Of a stretch of 64,000 nucleotides of DNA, positions 1 to 11,665 are shown one piece after another. Under the pieces are notes generated by a model. That model was not told where the DNA came from, searched no databases, and saw only the letters and a program-made list of their open reading frames with translations. The translations under genes were made by a program, and so were the position numbers. Numbering within the stretch: the stretch's first letter is position 1; each line of letters opens with the position of its first letter. This DNA comes from Hansfordia pulvinata (Eukaryota; Ascomycota; Sordariomycetes; Xylariales): the NCBI GenBank assembly GCA_006538405.1, contig BJKQ01000042.1:16085-80084 (forward strand). The letters are read 5' to 3'.

Positions 1-3000
1 GTCTCTTACGGCGAGTGCTTCTATGCTCGCCGTTGTGCCCGGTGGCGCTTAAGTATAGGCTCTAGGTAAACACGTGTCAGTAACGCGAACGTCGCGCTGG
101 ACCAGGACCGCCATGAAAGCACGGGCGCGATTCCGGGCTCCGAGTCGCCTCGTGCCTTCAATAACACCCCCTTCAAAATACCCTCCCGTTGTTTCCCACG
201 CTCTCGCTCTCGGCTTATGCTGCCTGGCCCTCCGTTAAACAACCTGCTGTACCAGACTGTGAAACATTCTAATCTGGGTTCGCCAAACAGATCGGTGTAA
301 CGGTGGCGCGCTTGGATGCTTCTCCCCCCTTTCTCTCCTTATTAAATAGAACCTCACCCCCGCCGCGATCTTGGGCGGCAGCGACCTCGCTGCCGCTGCG
401 CAGACTTGCGCGAATATGGGCTCATCGCGCGGTCATATAAGGGACAGCATTAAGCAAGCATTTCCAGATAAAGACAGTGACTTGGGCGCTTGTGACGAGA
501 TACCAGCTGGCTATTTTCCTGCACGGCGCTGCAAAGGGAATGCACGACGGCCACGAAACAGCTTAGGGCGCTTGCGTAAACTGAAATGGTCATCAGCAGC
601 AGCGCGCGTACTCGGTCAAAAGGACCCGGCTGCCTAGTGGGCAGGGCAGAAATCAATGTTGTATCGGTTTCTCGAGGGCGGGGTTCAGCGGGCGTCAATC
701 TTACCTCGGATATAATGTCCATGCCGTGTACGAAGTTGAAAAGAAAGGACCAGCGTGTCGCTTTCAGAACTTCCGAGGTGTCAACTCACGAACTTACTGC
801 ACACGCTGGTGGATATCGCCTTCCCCAATGCCAACCAGCCAGCACTCGACACACCTGGCGCTGATGACATGGCTAAACTGGTGCTAAACCGCCGCCAGAG
901 AAGGCAGTCTTTCGCCTGCTTAGCTGACAAGCCCTTTTGGAATCAGTCCATCCGTCGGCTTGGATCTTCTGGGTGCGATACCTCGCCGCTCGCAATCCTC
1001 CGTCTCTTAAGCCCCTGTCGTCGATTGAGACAAAACTTAGTTAGAGCGCCAGGTTTATAAGATCCAGTTGATCCCCCGTGGGGCAGTCGGAGCCATCCTC
1101 GAGGTTTTCAATAAGGGCCAGCGCTGGTGCGGAACCATCGACGCTCGGCAGCAACCCGCTTCAGCTCCCTGAGAGGCCGTCTGGATCTTTCGTCTTCGTC
1201 TACCTGGCGCTCTGTACTCACATGCTCTTTCTTTACGCGATTGACACGCGTCGAGTCGCGCCGGTAGGCGCCAGGTCGTACCATCGGGCTTCGGACTCTA
1301 TTAACGGCTTCATAAGAAGGAAAGCAAACGCTGCCTAGGCCACTCGCTGTTGTCTTGCAAGCTCTCGGTTTGCGGCCGTGTTCGCGGCGGAAGTGCCGAC
1401 AGACGGCCAGTCGAACACACTGCATTGGTCGAGTGCAGCTTTACGACTGGATAGCGGGGCCGGGGTGCGTCTCTCGGCATGGCTAGCACTGGGCCGTGAA
1501 GGTGCACAGTGGATGAAGAGAACGGGCTTAGAATAACAGATAACAGCTGGAGTACGATTGAAAAAGATATGTAGTAAGTGAGTCTTGTTCTTTATATGAA
1601 TACCGAAGTCCATGACGAGCCGTCACTCCACGGGGCATCGAGGAAGGCGACAGTTGTTGATGGCGGCATAGGCACCCCCGGGGGGACACCGGAGCGCTCC
1701 ATTTCCTCGGAGTTGTTAAGGGTCGCAGTTATCGCCACGGACGGAGCTGCAGACACGACAAAGGCTTCGATAGAGCTTCTCAACAATACACCTGCCGTCT
1801 GCTGAGTTCCCCGGCTGATATTCAGCACCCGTGGAAAGAGGGACCAACTTCTTCTTATGAGGTTTCGTCGCCTGCATCGAGTCGACTGTATGGTCCACTC
1901 ACCTGGCCCCGTTTGCAGTTGGAAAGACTGGGTCAAAAAGGGACAACGCTCACGCTGACGGTGTGTCAGTAAGCAGTGTGTTTCATGCTGGCTTCGGCCG
2001 AGTTTTGCCCTCCACAGCTAGAGTCACTGGTATGTATTTCCTAAGAAATGGCGTCAGGTACAAGAATCGTTTCAACGCCAGCTCAATTCAGGTCTTTAGA
2101 TGGTTCTCGGGTCTTGCCTAACGCTCGAGTCGATCTCGAAGGGCAACCCTATGTGACTACATTAAGACTGACGCGGGCGACAATCACCGAATCGTCTACC
2201 AATTCAAGGCGTAGGTCTCTTCTTTCAATTGAAGCGGTTTCACATCGCATGGTGTAACGCCTCCATTCTGGTTAGGCCTGTGAGAGAGCTGTGATCGATG
2301 AGAGTTCAGTTTACCGGCTGTCAGCTCATTCTGACTCGTTAATCATTATATAGTGCACCCGCTTCGACTTCGATAGTACTGATACTCCTCTCCAGTTGCG
2401 GTCGCTCTTGAGGATGTCAGCAGCAGTACGCTCGTGGCAGCAATGGACGCGGACTTGATTGAGGATGAACCGGTATTACCCAGGTCGTTCAGTCGACACA
2501 GCAATCCTGCCGTTGCTAGTGCTGTTCATGTCGAAGGTGTTATAGAGCATTACCGCGTTGTAACGGTTCTGGCCCATGGTGGGCAAATGCACTGGTAAAT
2601 ACAACTGACCGCTCTGCCAAGCTGGCAAAAGATACGAGATTGACACTTCCCTAGTGCTCAATCTTACCAGCACTTATGATCAGCAGCAATGCCAGGGCCA
2701 GACCCGTGACACGCGTGCATTCAGTCGGCGTATCTGGTCATCCAGATTGGGCACCGCTTACTGCTGGGCCTAAAACTAGATCAACCAGCATTATATTAAA
2801 GTTTGAGGTGTGCCTCTTAGTAAAACTTAGCGACCGGGTATGCTTACCACCTGCCCCGGGTGGCTGGTACCTTCTCGACTGGGATCTCTTTATGAAAGGG
2901 GTCAGATTAAACATTATGCAGTATGAATCTGCTCGAAACAGACACTGTCGGGCGGGATGACTCAGCATGCGTAAGGGGAATATGGGAGAGCTGGACCACA

Positions 3001-3859
3001 CGCAGAACGCCTTAGTTAATCGAGAGGGGGCAAGGTGTTTATTGTCCTTTTCTTCTCGATGCGGTATCGTGCCATATCGGTGGCCATCAGTCTTTCGTAC
3101 CGTTCGAGATACCCTTCGAACAGTTATAAGCAATGCCGGCTCTTACTCGCCCTTAGGCAATAGCCACGATCCAAATCCCGACACCCGTGTGTCATAAGGT
3201 GAGCCACCGAGCTCCCTAAATAAGCTATTCATTACGGACCAGCTTAAAGACATACGAAACTGCAGTAGTCTAGCTCTCCAGACTCTTCTAAACTGTGAGT
3301 CAATCGACAGAACTCTCTGCGTTCAACCTTTACTCAAAGCAACTGCTTTATAGCCATCCTGAACGATATTAAAGCCCAGACCCGAGCCACCTCTTCCTAC
3401 CGATGACCACGAGGCCTATCTATGCGCCAGCGAAAGCGAATAGGACGACCGGTGGCAGCGGCAAGTCTGAGACCGGTTGTATGCCATTATATGTAAGGTG
3501 TTTAACTCGTCTAGATAGTGGCTAAGGGTGAAAAGTAGACCTTTAAGATCACTTTGAATTTACTATCCCACCATCGCCTTACAGACGTCAGCTTAACATC
3601 GACCGCTGCTTCGTCACCGCGGGCGGCGCCCCTAGATAAGCGCAAGTTTCAGCCTTGAAAGGAGAGGAGAATAATGCGTCTAGTTGCCTTTTATGGACAA
3701 TAAAACCCGGGCTGACCGATGTCAGAAACCATTGATGCTGTCCTTCTCTAGCTGCGTTCTCTCCGTCCCGATCCAGTTACAAGATGGAACCGACATATGA
3801 TAAACTTTCGACTGACCTGCGTGCCGCCACTTTGATATCATGTTTGCTACGCCGGCGTG
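1..3859. other. No supported gene; intergenic or decayed sequence
   Basis: About 3.9 kb with only short, mutually overlapping open frames on both strands, none longer than about 130 codons and none with a recognisable domain, splice pattern or protein-like composition. Stop codons are dense in all frames. I see no RNA gene or tandem repeat here. Because it continues off the left edge, it could be the remains of older coding sequence, but nothing in it supports a specific call. Confidence 0.5.
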
Positions 3860-4372
3860 TCAAGACACGTTGTAGTAAGGGCGTCTTTTACGAGGTTGTG
3901 AGGATGGCAAGGCCTGCAACGTGACATGCTTTGTTTCGCCATGTTCCGCGAAGAGACGCATTAGCATTTCAAAGCAAGAGAAAGGAGCGCGTCGGCTAGT
4001 CTGCCCCTCCTCTTTCTCCTCCGCTGCTGTGTGGCCGAGACGCGTATGAATACCCGAACAGGGAGTGGCCCGCCGGGTGGTGCAGGCCTTCCGAAGCCAA
4101 ACAAGGTGCTCCCAGGGCTCAGTCATTTTGACCTTGAAACTGAGGCTCTAGACGCGGCCACAGCGATTGTTGGCCAGCATATCTTTGATGAATGAGAGGG
4201 CGATCGTCGCCATATTTAAGTATTCATGAATAAACTCATAGCAGGCGTTCGCGAAGACACGAGGTTGCAATAGTACGACGGTGTCGCGTCAGCCCTCGAC
4301 GATGAAGCCCAGCGGCTCAAGGAGCTGGTCGGCTGTGAGGAGATCCATTGTACGCTATAAATGGGGTCTAGG
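3860..4372 (-). pseudogene. Decayed coding sequence with two in-frame stops
   Basis: Read on the minus strand from an ATG near 4,343, one frame stays protein-like for about 170 codons (opening MDLLTADQLLEPLGFIVEG) and ends near 3,860. It is interrupted by a TGA near 4,291 and a TAG near 4,165. Both are one C-to-T step from sense codons (CGA and CAG), as expected of RIP or similar decay. After the second stop the frame continues with an ATG at 4,126. The sequence is mixed hydrophobic and charged, without obvious repeats; I do not recognise the family. Further protein-like sequence in the same frame lies upstream to about 4,660, after a TAG near 4,358. It is most likely a dead gene; a two-intron gene is possible, but no good splice sites bracket the stops. 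Confidence 0.4.
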
Positions 4373-6058
4373 AGCGCGTCGCGCATGTTCAATGGGAAAG
4401 ACACGTAGTACACGAGACCAGAGATAAGGGACTGTAAGGAACAGGTCCCCTTCGCCGAACCCTCGACCGATCCCAGACACGAGGCCACTGCGCTGGAATT
4501 CCACCGTAAATGCAATGAAAGAGAAGGCAGCGGCTTGAGTATATTGATAGTCAGCAGCCCGGGCATGCGGAATGTGTCCCGGGAGGGCGGAAGGGCCGTG
4601 AGGGGGGTTGGACAGTTCGTCCCTGGCGTCACGGTGGAGCGAGTCTACCCGAGTCTGACCCATGCCGAAGGACTCGAGCTCGTGCGAAAGAAGGTGATGA
4701 ATCGTTCAATCTGGGTTCGTTACTATTAGACTCTATGCTAAGTAAGGCCCATTATTGAAATCTACAGCCTGATTACCAGAAAACGCTGACCAGCTATTAA
4801 AGACTCGCAGGTCCTATTTCTAAGTAAGTCATCTTTCATGAAGGCAGGCTGGGTCTAGAGCCTTGAAGATGCTCACGATCCCTGGTGAAAACCAAAAAAA
4901 GACCGCAATGGCGCCGTGTCAGCAAGTCAGCGTTCACACCCATCTTCCCAGACCCCCTGACGGCGCACGCCCACATCGCCTCCGCCGTCATCATCATCGC
5001 CGCCTGAATCCATAACCGCTTCTACGCGCCGAACGCGCGCTCCGCGTAAGCCCCTGCCCTGCGCACAGCAGTATAAAGCCTTAGCTGAACCGGCAGCGAC
5101 TTCACCAAGATCACAGCCAGGTAGCCGGGCGTTTCTCGATCGAGCAACAAATGGTCATGGACCAGACCCGTGCACGAAGGCTTCGGCCGCCTGACCATGA
5201 CGCTCGCCTCGTCCGTCATCACGTACACGTAGGTTATCGACTCGTGCAGCGATGGAATCCAGCATATGCCCGACGACGGTGCCGTCAGCGACGACCTATC
5301 GCCCACACCACACGCTCACGCTTACGAGCTTAGTCTGGACGTGTGCTTCGTCGCTTAAAGTACCCTTCACGTGATACGTGATAGTACTCCTTGCCCCTGA
5401 TGGTCATGATGAACTTAGGAAGTTGCTAAGCGATAGAGGATCGCAGGGACGCTTATTGCAGATGCCCTTGAACCTCTTTTCGGCCTCGCGCTGCTCGTGT
5501 CTCGGGCAAAACTCCATGGAGGAGCTGACGGGTTTGTCGCAAGGGCGGCGGCGGTCGCTGGGCTCTTGAGAGCTGGCCAATATCTCGATCTAACCGTCCA
5601 TTCTTTATCTGGGTTGTTTCTGGCTTGGCTGGCCTTGGGTAATGAGTTGAGTGAGGTATATGTTATGTAGTCCAGACAGCCGCGTTCCCGTTAGCCATGA
5701 TAATCTGACGCTAGACTCTACAGCGGGCGCCGGTAAGCTCTGTGCCTAATTCATAGGTCGGTTAGGCAGAACAAGACCTTCCATATTCTTGCAAGGGCTG
5801 ACCTGTCGTCTTTAACACATACTCTGGAGTTTGTTGTCCCAGAGAGCTGAAATGGATGTCTTTCGACGACAAAATGAATCTCATACTTTCCATCCATACT
5901 ATCCGGGTCGTGGGCTGGCCTATCCATCTATCGCTGACAAGCGAGCGTGTGGCTGTGTGTCGTGGTTTTCCAGTTGCTTTAACGGGGTCAAATCCGACGC
6001 CTTGGAGCTGTGGTAGAGGCTGATCCGCAGAGAGGTGGCCTGAACCGACCTGACCGAG
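4373..6058. other. Fragmentary coding-like sequence, no intact gene
   Basis: Holds minus-strand frame pieces at 4,373-4,663 (upstream of the decayed gene) and near 5,022-5,150 (a piece reading YLAVILVKSLPVQLRLYTA, with stops on either side). The composition is coding-like, but no frame can be followed for more than about 100 codons and no start, splice pattern or domain can be fixed. I see nothing else between 5,340 and 6,058. Confidence 0.35.
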
Positions 6059-6327
6059 ATGAGCAACTTCAAGAACGTCCGCATCACTCACGTGGCGGGC
6101 ATAGGGGCCGCGCATCGCCGCGCCGTCGAGAACCCCCTCGCCTTTAACGAGGGCGAGATGCCCCCTCTGCGTTAATATGGCCGACCACGTGCCCTTCGCT
6201 GCCTCGAGCCGTATCAGCACCGGCGTCTCCTTCTTCGCGCGCTACACAGACGAGCGCAAGGAGAAATCTCTACGCAAGGGACGTGTACGTAAACAACTTG
6301 GCTGATGGCTTCGCTAAGGGCATGTAA
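6059..6327 (+). pseudogene. Broken coding fragment, NmrA-like start possible
   Basis: Starts at an ATG with the peptide MSNFKNVRITHVAGIGAAHR, runs 38 codons to a TAA at about 6,173, then protein-like sequence resumes in another frame (ADHVPFAASSRISTGVSFFARYTDERKEK), and after a further shift ends ..DVYVNNLADGFAKGM just before a TAA at 6,325-6,327. Three frames are needed to read it. The opening MSNFKNV followed by a Gly-rich stretch resembles the start of fungal NmrA-like NAD(P)-binding proteins, but the nucleotide-binding Gly pattern is not preserved, so this is only a hint. It could be an intron-containing gene with unrecognised splice sites; the frame changes and the stop make a pseudogene more likely. 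Confidence 0.3.
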
Positions 6328-8514
6328 TGAAACAGAGAGCCCTCCTCTCCTCCGGTGCTAATGGGATCGGAGTGCATGGGGCTCGTTGCGGACTGTCCGG
6401 ACCGAGCGGACGCTGGCGTACAGGTCGAGCTTCTTGGGTAGAGACCGTTAATGAAGTGTTGTGGTAGCACACCGAGCCAGCCATCATGCTGCAAATTGCC
6501 CTTGAGGATGTTCCTGCCACGACTCACAGGTTCACATCGACCGTCTCGCAGAGACCGGAAACGACGACGGTCGGCTTAGCGAACGGACCTGGAATTACTG
6601 GACGACGGGGACGTTGAACCTGGTAGCTTAGATCTTCCAGATAGCAAGCGACAGCCGCCTCCATGCGGGGGATCAGCAGCAGGATACTCGGCGCCAGCTT
6701 ACGCTGCAGGATAGTGTGATGGATATGGTTATCCGTAACAGAAGCCCACGGGACACACAACCAAGTAAACACCAGTCCCTTTACCGAGCGCGGATGCTCT
6801 TAATCTTCTGCGGTACGCTGGAAGAATGTGGTCTAAACGGTCTCATGGGGCAGCGCTCAGGCGCAAGGGCCACATTATAGGCAATAGGGCGACACGAGAC
6901 AAGCGTCGTACAAGAGCTTCCACAGGGCCCGCTTCATCTCCAGGTTAATCAGCCTGAGGTCGTAAACGTAGCTGGCGTTGATCCAGCTTAATCTGTGGTC
7001 GCCTGTTCGTGATGGGTTGCGCCCTGCGTCAGCATTCCCTTGTCATTGCTCCCCGGTGATAGGATAGGTTCTCGCTAAAGCATGATACTCGTAGCGGCAG
7101 CAGTAACAGCAGCAGTGTTATCAACGAAAACGGATCCTAGGCCGCGGAATAAAGCCTCGCGCTAAGGAGAGCCTCTACGTAAACGAGGCCACGATACCGG
7201 TGCTGAAGACGATAAAAGGATGGTCCGAACCCTTACTAGCCCTCCAATTAGAGGCAGGGAGACCATGAGCGGCAGCAGGGAGACCGTGAGCGGCAGCAAG
7301 GGGACCATAAGCGGCAGCAGGGTGCTGTCAACCCAGGCGCGGCGGCGGCGGGCGTGCGTCGACTTATCAGCTTACCTGGCTCCATGTTCTACCTCCCCTG
7401 TCAAGTCTGCGGGTTTAGCTGCTGGCGAGAAGGACGGGTGGGCGGATTAAGCACACGTACTCGTGCAAGCAGTGGAAGTGTCACCGGCAAGGGGACCTAG
7501 GTAGCCCAGAACAATCGACGAGGATACAAATAACCATAGCGATACCATCCCGCAGCCGGGTATGCAAGGTCCGTCGTTCGATTCGAAAGGTCATCATGGT
7601 TTAAGTGCGTGAGAGACTGTAGAAATAGAAGATGGACACGGCCACTAATACCACAGCGGCCTGGCTTATGTCGCCGAGAGGGCGCTGCGGTCTGAGGCTC
7701 GGCTGCTCACATCTGCGCGTGATAAGGTCCGGGTGTGGATGAATAATAGTCTCCTAGGGCTAAGTAGGGAGACGGGAAGAGAGGCCAGGTTAGGAGACGT
7801 TATTGACTTGCCAGTAACATCACTCCCGCCGCCACGCCTCTTCCACCACCACCCATCTGCAACGCACTCACTTATACCTCGAGGCTTAGCGGAAGGGCAT
7901 CCTTCAGCGCGCCGTTGTCGTTGACGCTACCCAGCAAGATTCCCATCCCCTCCTTGTCTCACTGACACGTAAGCTCTCTCGACGGTCTATCCTCACGCAC
8001 ACGCGCGGACGCGCACCCCTCATACTCCACTTGCACTCCACCGGACGATGTATTTATAGGAGTCAAGTCCCATATCCTGCATTCCATCCCCCGAGTAGCT
8101 GCGACAGCGGTGCCCAGGGGCACCAGCAAAAGCGAAGAGTTCCCGTCCTCGCTCTGTCCGTCCGTCTCTTTGCTACGGGTTAGGCGAGTTTTCATGCTTG
8201 CATACGAGTACAAGAGGGCACTTTCACCACCCCGCGCGTGCCCACATACTTCAGCATTGTACGCGGACACCCAGACTTATCGATTCCTGCCGACTCACAC
8301 TAGGGAGGGAAGCGGGAACGGGGCGGGCTCATTAAGTCTCGGGACCTAGGGGCCGGGGTGGGGAGGGGGGACTCAGACCGTCAGACATAGACAGCCCTGT
8401 GACGCTGGAAAACAGCTACAGGTATATGTCACTTTATGAACAGCCCGAGTGGAAACCACTAAACTAAATCACCTTCTCCCAACGTATTAGAAGCATTTAA
8501 TTCTGTTGAGCATA
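6328..8514. other. No supported gene; contains a 21-bp tandem repeat
   Basis: Short overlapping open frames only. A plus-strand open frame from an ATG at 7,220 to 7,450 spans a 21-bp tandem repeat (separate entry). Around 8,110-8,350 and 7,959-8,270 both strands are open over about 80-100 codons, but neither strand gives a convincing protein. No RNA gene seen. Confidence 0.4.
7257..7319 (+). repeat. Three-copy 21-bp tandem repeat
   Basis: Three adjacent units of 21 bp (starts 7,257, 7,278 and 7,299), each ending GAGCGGCAGCA or AAGCGGCAGCA and differing only at a few positions. As 21 is a multiple of three the array stays open and would encode a seven-residue repeat of the type ETMSGSR in the plus-strand frame that starts at 7,220. 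Whether that frame is translated is unknown. Confidence 0.75.
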
Positions 8515-8530
8515 TTATGAGCGATCGGGT

Positions 8531-8588
8531 GGTTCTAAAGTGTGAGCGATTAGGCTAGGGGATCCTAAATTGTGGGCGATTGGTCGTG
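8531..8588 (+). repeat. Two copies of the TCCTAAA/GCGATTAG 30-bp repeat
   Basis: Two units about 29 bp apart, each of the form GGNTCTAAA or GGATCCTAAA followed by TGTG(A/G)GCGATT. The preceding CGATCGGGTGGT (about 8,521) also precedes the five-copy array at 17.09 kb, so the two loci carry the same dispersed element. No coding role is evident. Confidence 0.65.
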
Positions 8589-9660
8589 AAGAGGCCCCCT
8601 TTACATTCGCTGGACGCCGTTGCGTCGTGACATCCCGTGACAACGTCGCAGAGATGGCTGTAGATGGATATGTCATAGAACCCTGACCGCTTAGCACAGC
8701 CGCTCAGCTCATTTAGCGAACGGCCCGGAGCCTGGGACACGGCGAGATTATGCGCATCGATGCGGGTAGAGGAAAGAGAGAAGGGGCCAGCACATCGGCA
8801 GGCGGACAGGCGGGCAGGCGGGCAGCAGCGTCGAGGGCAAGGCCAGAGCCGTAATAAGGGCAAAGGGAAACGGCGAAGAAATCGCGATGACGATAGGGGA
8901 TGACCCCAGTTAGAGGGAGAAGTACTGGCGGTGGTGGCGATAGTGGTGGTGGTGGTGATGGTGGGACGACAGAGGTGCGGGGCAGTAGACTTGGTAAAGT
9001 GGTCGGCTGGAAAAGCAAGAAAAAGGCACTTTTAATGCACAAACACCTCACGTAAAGGACAGGACCGGCGGTCCGGTCACTGTCCGCACCCGTCGAGGCT
9101 GTTCCCAGCTCGAGTCTCTATTAAGGTAATCAATCGGCTTGCAGCTTACACCTTATGTGCGTCGCGTCGCGTCGCGTCGCGCACGCGCCTGTCGTGGAGT
9201 TGAGGCATGCGCGTAAAGTAATCCACATGCAGCCAAGTACTCGTCGTACCTCTCATGTTTGCAGGTTCCGAGTCCCGCGTATTGCTCACCGTGTGCTGCA
9301 AGCCGCGCACTGTCAGCCGTTCGGGAAGAAGCACTTTATTCCAGCGGCGTCCCGTCGGGGAGTGCCAGCACAGCCCGGGCTGGAGTGTCACGCTGCAGCA
9401 TGCTCGCCTTTCTTAAAACCCGAACCGTGTCGGCTGGCCTGCTCGTAAGCCGTTGCCCACGTCGGACCGTCGCGCCTATTTAAAGTCGGGCAGCTCGCTC
9501 GCTCGCCATGCCGATGGCGTCGCAGTACTCGTACGGCGCGGAGGCCATCGCCCGGTCGACGGCGCACGCGCACCCGCCCCGTAGCCGGTACGTACCTAAG
9601 TAGCCCTCGCGAGTGCGCGGCGCGTCCTGATCCACGGCACCGTCATCGCCCAGGACGCCG
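8589..9660. other. No supported gene; simple repeats
   Basis: Overlapping frames on both strands give only proline-rich or arginine-rich translations of GC-rich simple sequence. It contains a GGT/GGC-rich run at about 8,930-8,970 and four copies of GTCGC at about 9,160-9,180. I see no start, splice or domain evidence for a gene. Confidence 0.4.
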
Positions 9661-9960
9661 CGGACCGGCGCGCGCCCTTCAACGTGGCTCTGGCTTGCCC
9701 CGCCCCTGCGCCCTGTACTTCTCCACCGCCGCGGCCTTCTTGTACCCAGACACAAAGTCGAGGTTTAGGATAGCCTCAGCGACGGCGTTGTCGAACCGCT
9801 CCAGGCCCGCGTCCCGCAGTTATGCGTCCTTGATGGCCTGCAGCTGCGCGCCGCCGCCCTGACCGCTCCTCTCGGCCTCGACCACGAGGTCGTCAAGCGG
9901 GCTGCGTCCGGTGTCATAGTGGCGGTGGCCGTCGCGCTGACCGGTGTTGCCCAGAACGGC
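9660..9960 (-). pseudogene. Decayed gene fragment with premature TAA
   Basis: One minus-strand frame from 9,960 down to about 9,679 gives nearly 95 codons of strongly protein-like sequence. It opens AVLGNTGQRDGHRHYDTG, continues through PLDDLVVEAERSG and LERFDNAVAEAILNLD, and ends FVSGYKKAAAVEKYRAQGRGK before a TGA. A single TAA interrupts it after the residues AIKDA (about 9,820). The regular spacing of acidic, basic and aliphatic residues suggests a helical domain. I do not recognise the family. The true start is not visible upstream; the open frames in the other registers here are shadows. It looks like the C-terminal part of a gene that has lost its function, or an internal exon set with one nonsense change. 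Confidence 0.45.
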
Positions 9961-10125
9961 ACGTGTACCTATTTAGGGCTCCTAAACGCCTCTTCTTGCT
10001 GGGGCTTTAGTGCTTCGCCAGCCCTATTTACCTGGCAGCCGAGGACGAGCAGTGGCTACATATAGAGCTGGGGAGAGTTGCGCCATAAAGACGACTATAT
10101 GGTTGCGCCAGTGTGACGGGGAAAT

Positions 10126-10630
10126 CTAACTCGCAGGTCCAGTGCGAGGTTTTTGGACGACGTGGACTGATGGAGCTGCTAGGCTACCTAGGTCCGCCAG
10201 GTCATAAGCAAACGAGGTGGTCGAGATGGAGCCTCCAGCGGGCGAGTAGCCATTAGACAAAACAAAGACAGGGTGAGGGTCAGGTGCCTTGACGGGGTAC
10301 CAGGAGCGGACGAGGTGGTCGAACCATCCGTTGCGTCGTTGGGGAGCGTGGAGCGGTAATTGATCTTCTTGTCGTCGGCATACTTGTTCCAGCACTCAGG
10401 AGAATGTGTAGCTCGGCGGGCATAGCCACCCATTGGAGACTGGTCTTACTGAGGAGATCCTGCAAATTTGTTAAGCATAATGCCAAACCCTTCACGGTCG
10501 TCACCGATAAGGCGGAGTCCAAGACTGGTGTCGACGCCGGGATGGCGATAGGATTCCCTGGCTTAGCAGGCCTCGTCCCTTCTGCATCCAGCTACCCAGG
10601 CTACGACAACACGATAATGCATCTACCATA
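10126..10630 (-). pseudogene. Frameshifted coding remnant
   Basis: Read on the minus strand, protein-like sequence moves between frames. Near 10,560-10,460 the piece SLGLRLIGDDREGFGIMLNK is seen; near 10,430-10,330 a second frame gives PECWNKYADDKKINYRSTLP; from about 10,330 to 10,126 a third register gives WFDHLVRSWYPVKAPDPHPV and then FVLSNGYSPAGGSISTTSFA before a stop. The last junction looks like a one-base indel, because the two frames meet within a few codons without GT-AG signals. The family is not recognised. It lies just upstream of the 9.7-9.96 kb fragment on the same strand, so both could derive from one gene. Confidence 0.35.
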
Positions 10631-11288
10631 GGCTTGGGTGACCGATAAGCTCTTGGGCTCTTCTGGCTCGCGAAGCCGGCCCCCTTCGAATACCCGATCT
10701 TCGTGGTTCAGAGAACCGTTCACGGCAAGCACAAGACCCCGCCTGCTGTAATGTGGACGCGGAGGACGCCCCAGGGAGCCATAGCTGTATCACATGCATC
10801 CATGAATGCGTGAGGCTGCTACCGAATCCTCGTGTTGTTCCTAGTTTATAATTAAAAAGCTTTACTATCCTGCAGGACTGACAAGTTATCTCAATACAAT
10901 GCGGGCGAATGGTTAAAGAAGGGCAGAAGCGTGCCCAGAACCAAGGATGGCTCTCGACAGCCCTGATGTAAAGGCGTGTCTAGACCTGGTACTGCTTTAA
11001 ACAATGATCACAGCAGAACCAACGTCGTTAACAGCAAAGCCAAGCCCCGCTAATGCCACTAATGACAGCGAGCGAGCGTGAGAGCAGATATACTGGACTT
11101 AAATGGTAATAGTAATAAAGGGGCAGTCATGGTTAGCAATCATTTAACCTGAGAAAGGGGGGTGGCTACGCGGTTATAGTGAGCTTTAAATGATAACCCC
11201 GGCCCGCGCCCTTGCCCTCTGCCCTTGTGGCGTCGCCTCTCGGCCCTGGAGACAACAGCGCGGCTCTAGCGAGAGACTTAACCTAATC

Positions 11289-11345
11289 AGAAGCGAAGCT
11301 TCTGATATGTGTAGCTAAGGCAAGCGCAGAAGAAGCTTCGCTTCT
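11289..11345. repeat. 15-bp perfect inverted repeat
   Basis: AGAAGCGAAGCTTCT at 11,289-11,303 is followed after 27 bp by its exact reverse complement AGAAGCTTCGCTTCT at 11,331-11,345. Shortened versions recur at about 11,657-11,672 and about 11,740-11,755. Together with the 28-bp array between them this looks like a small mobile or hairpin-forming element rather than chance. Confidence 0.7.
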
Positions 11346-11521
11346 ACTTACTGGTGTGTACAGAACTTTAATCTCCATTTTTTTCGGCGCTCCAGCCAAT
11401 TAATCAATTTGCATTTTAAGTTCAACGTTTCAGAATTGCATTAGCTTTAATTACATGAGGCAATCACGAGAATTTAATTAGAGAGGCACGGTGTATGTAA
11501 TGGTGTTGAATATCATGTAAA

Positions 11522-11665
11522 GGGTAAAAGCGCAGGCTGGCAGAGGGCAGAGGCCTGGCGTAAGCTATTAAAGGGCAGAGGCCCGGCGCAGGCTGGCAAA
11601 GGGTAAGGGCCTGGCGTAAGCTAGCAGAGGGCAGAGGCTTGGCGCAGGGAGAGGGTAAAAGCGAA
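11522..11665 (+). repeat. 28-bp tandem array
   Basis: Five or six diverged units start at 11,522, 11,545, 11,573, 11,601, 11,629 and 11,653. The regular spacing is 28 bp; the first and last units are shorter (23-24 bp). The core is GGGCAGAGGCCTGGCGTAAG, with copy-to-copy changes that are mostly transitions. It is bracketed by the AGCGAAGCTTCT motifs. Confidence 0.75.
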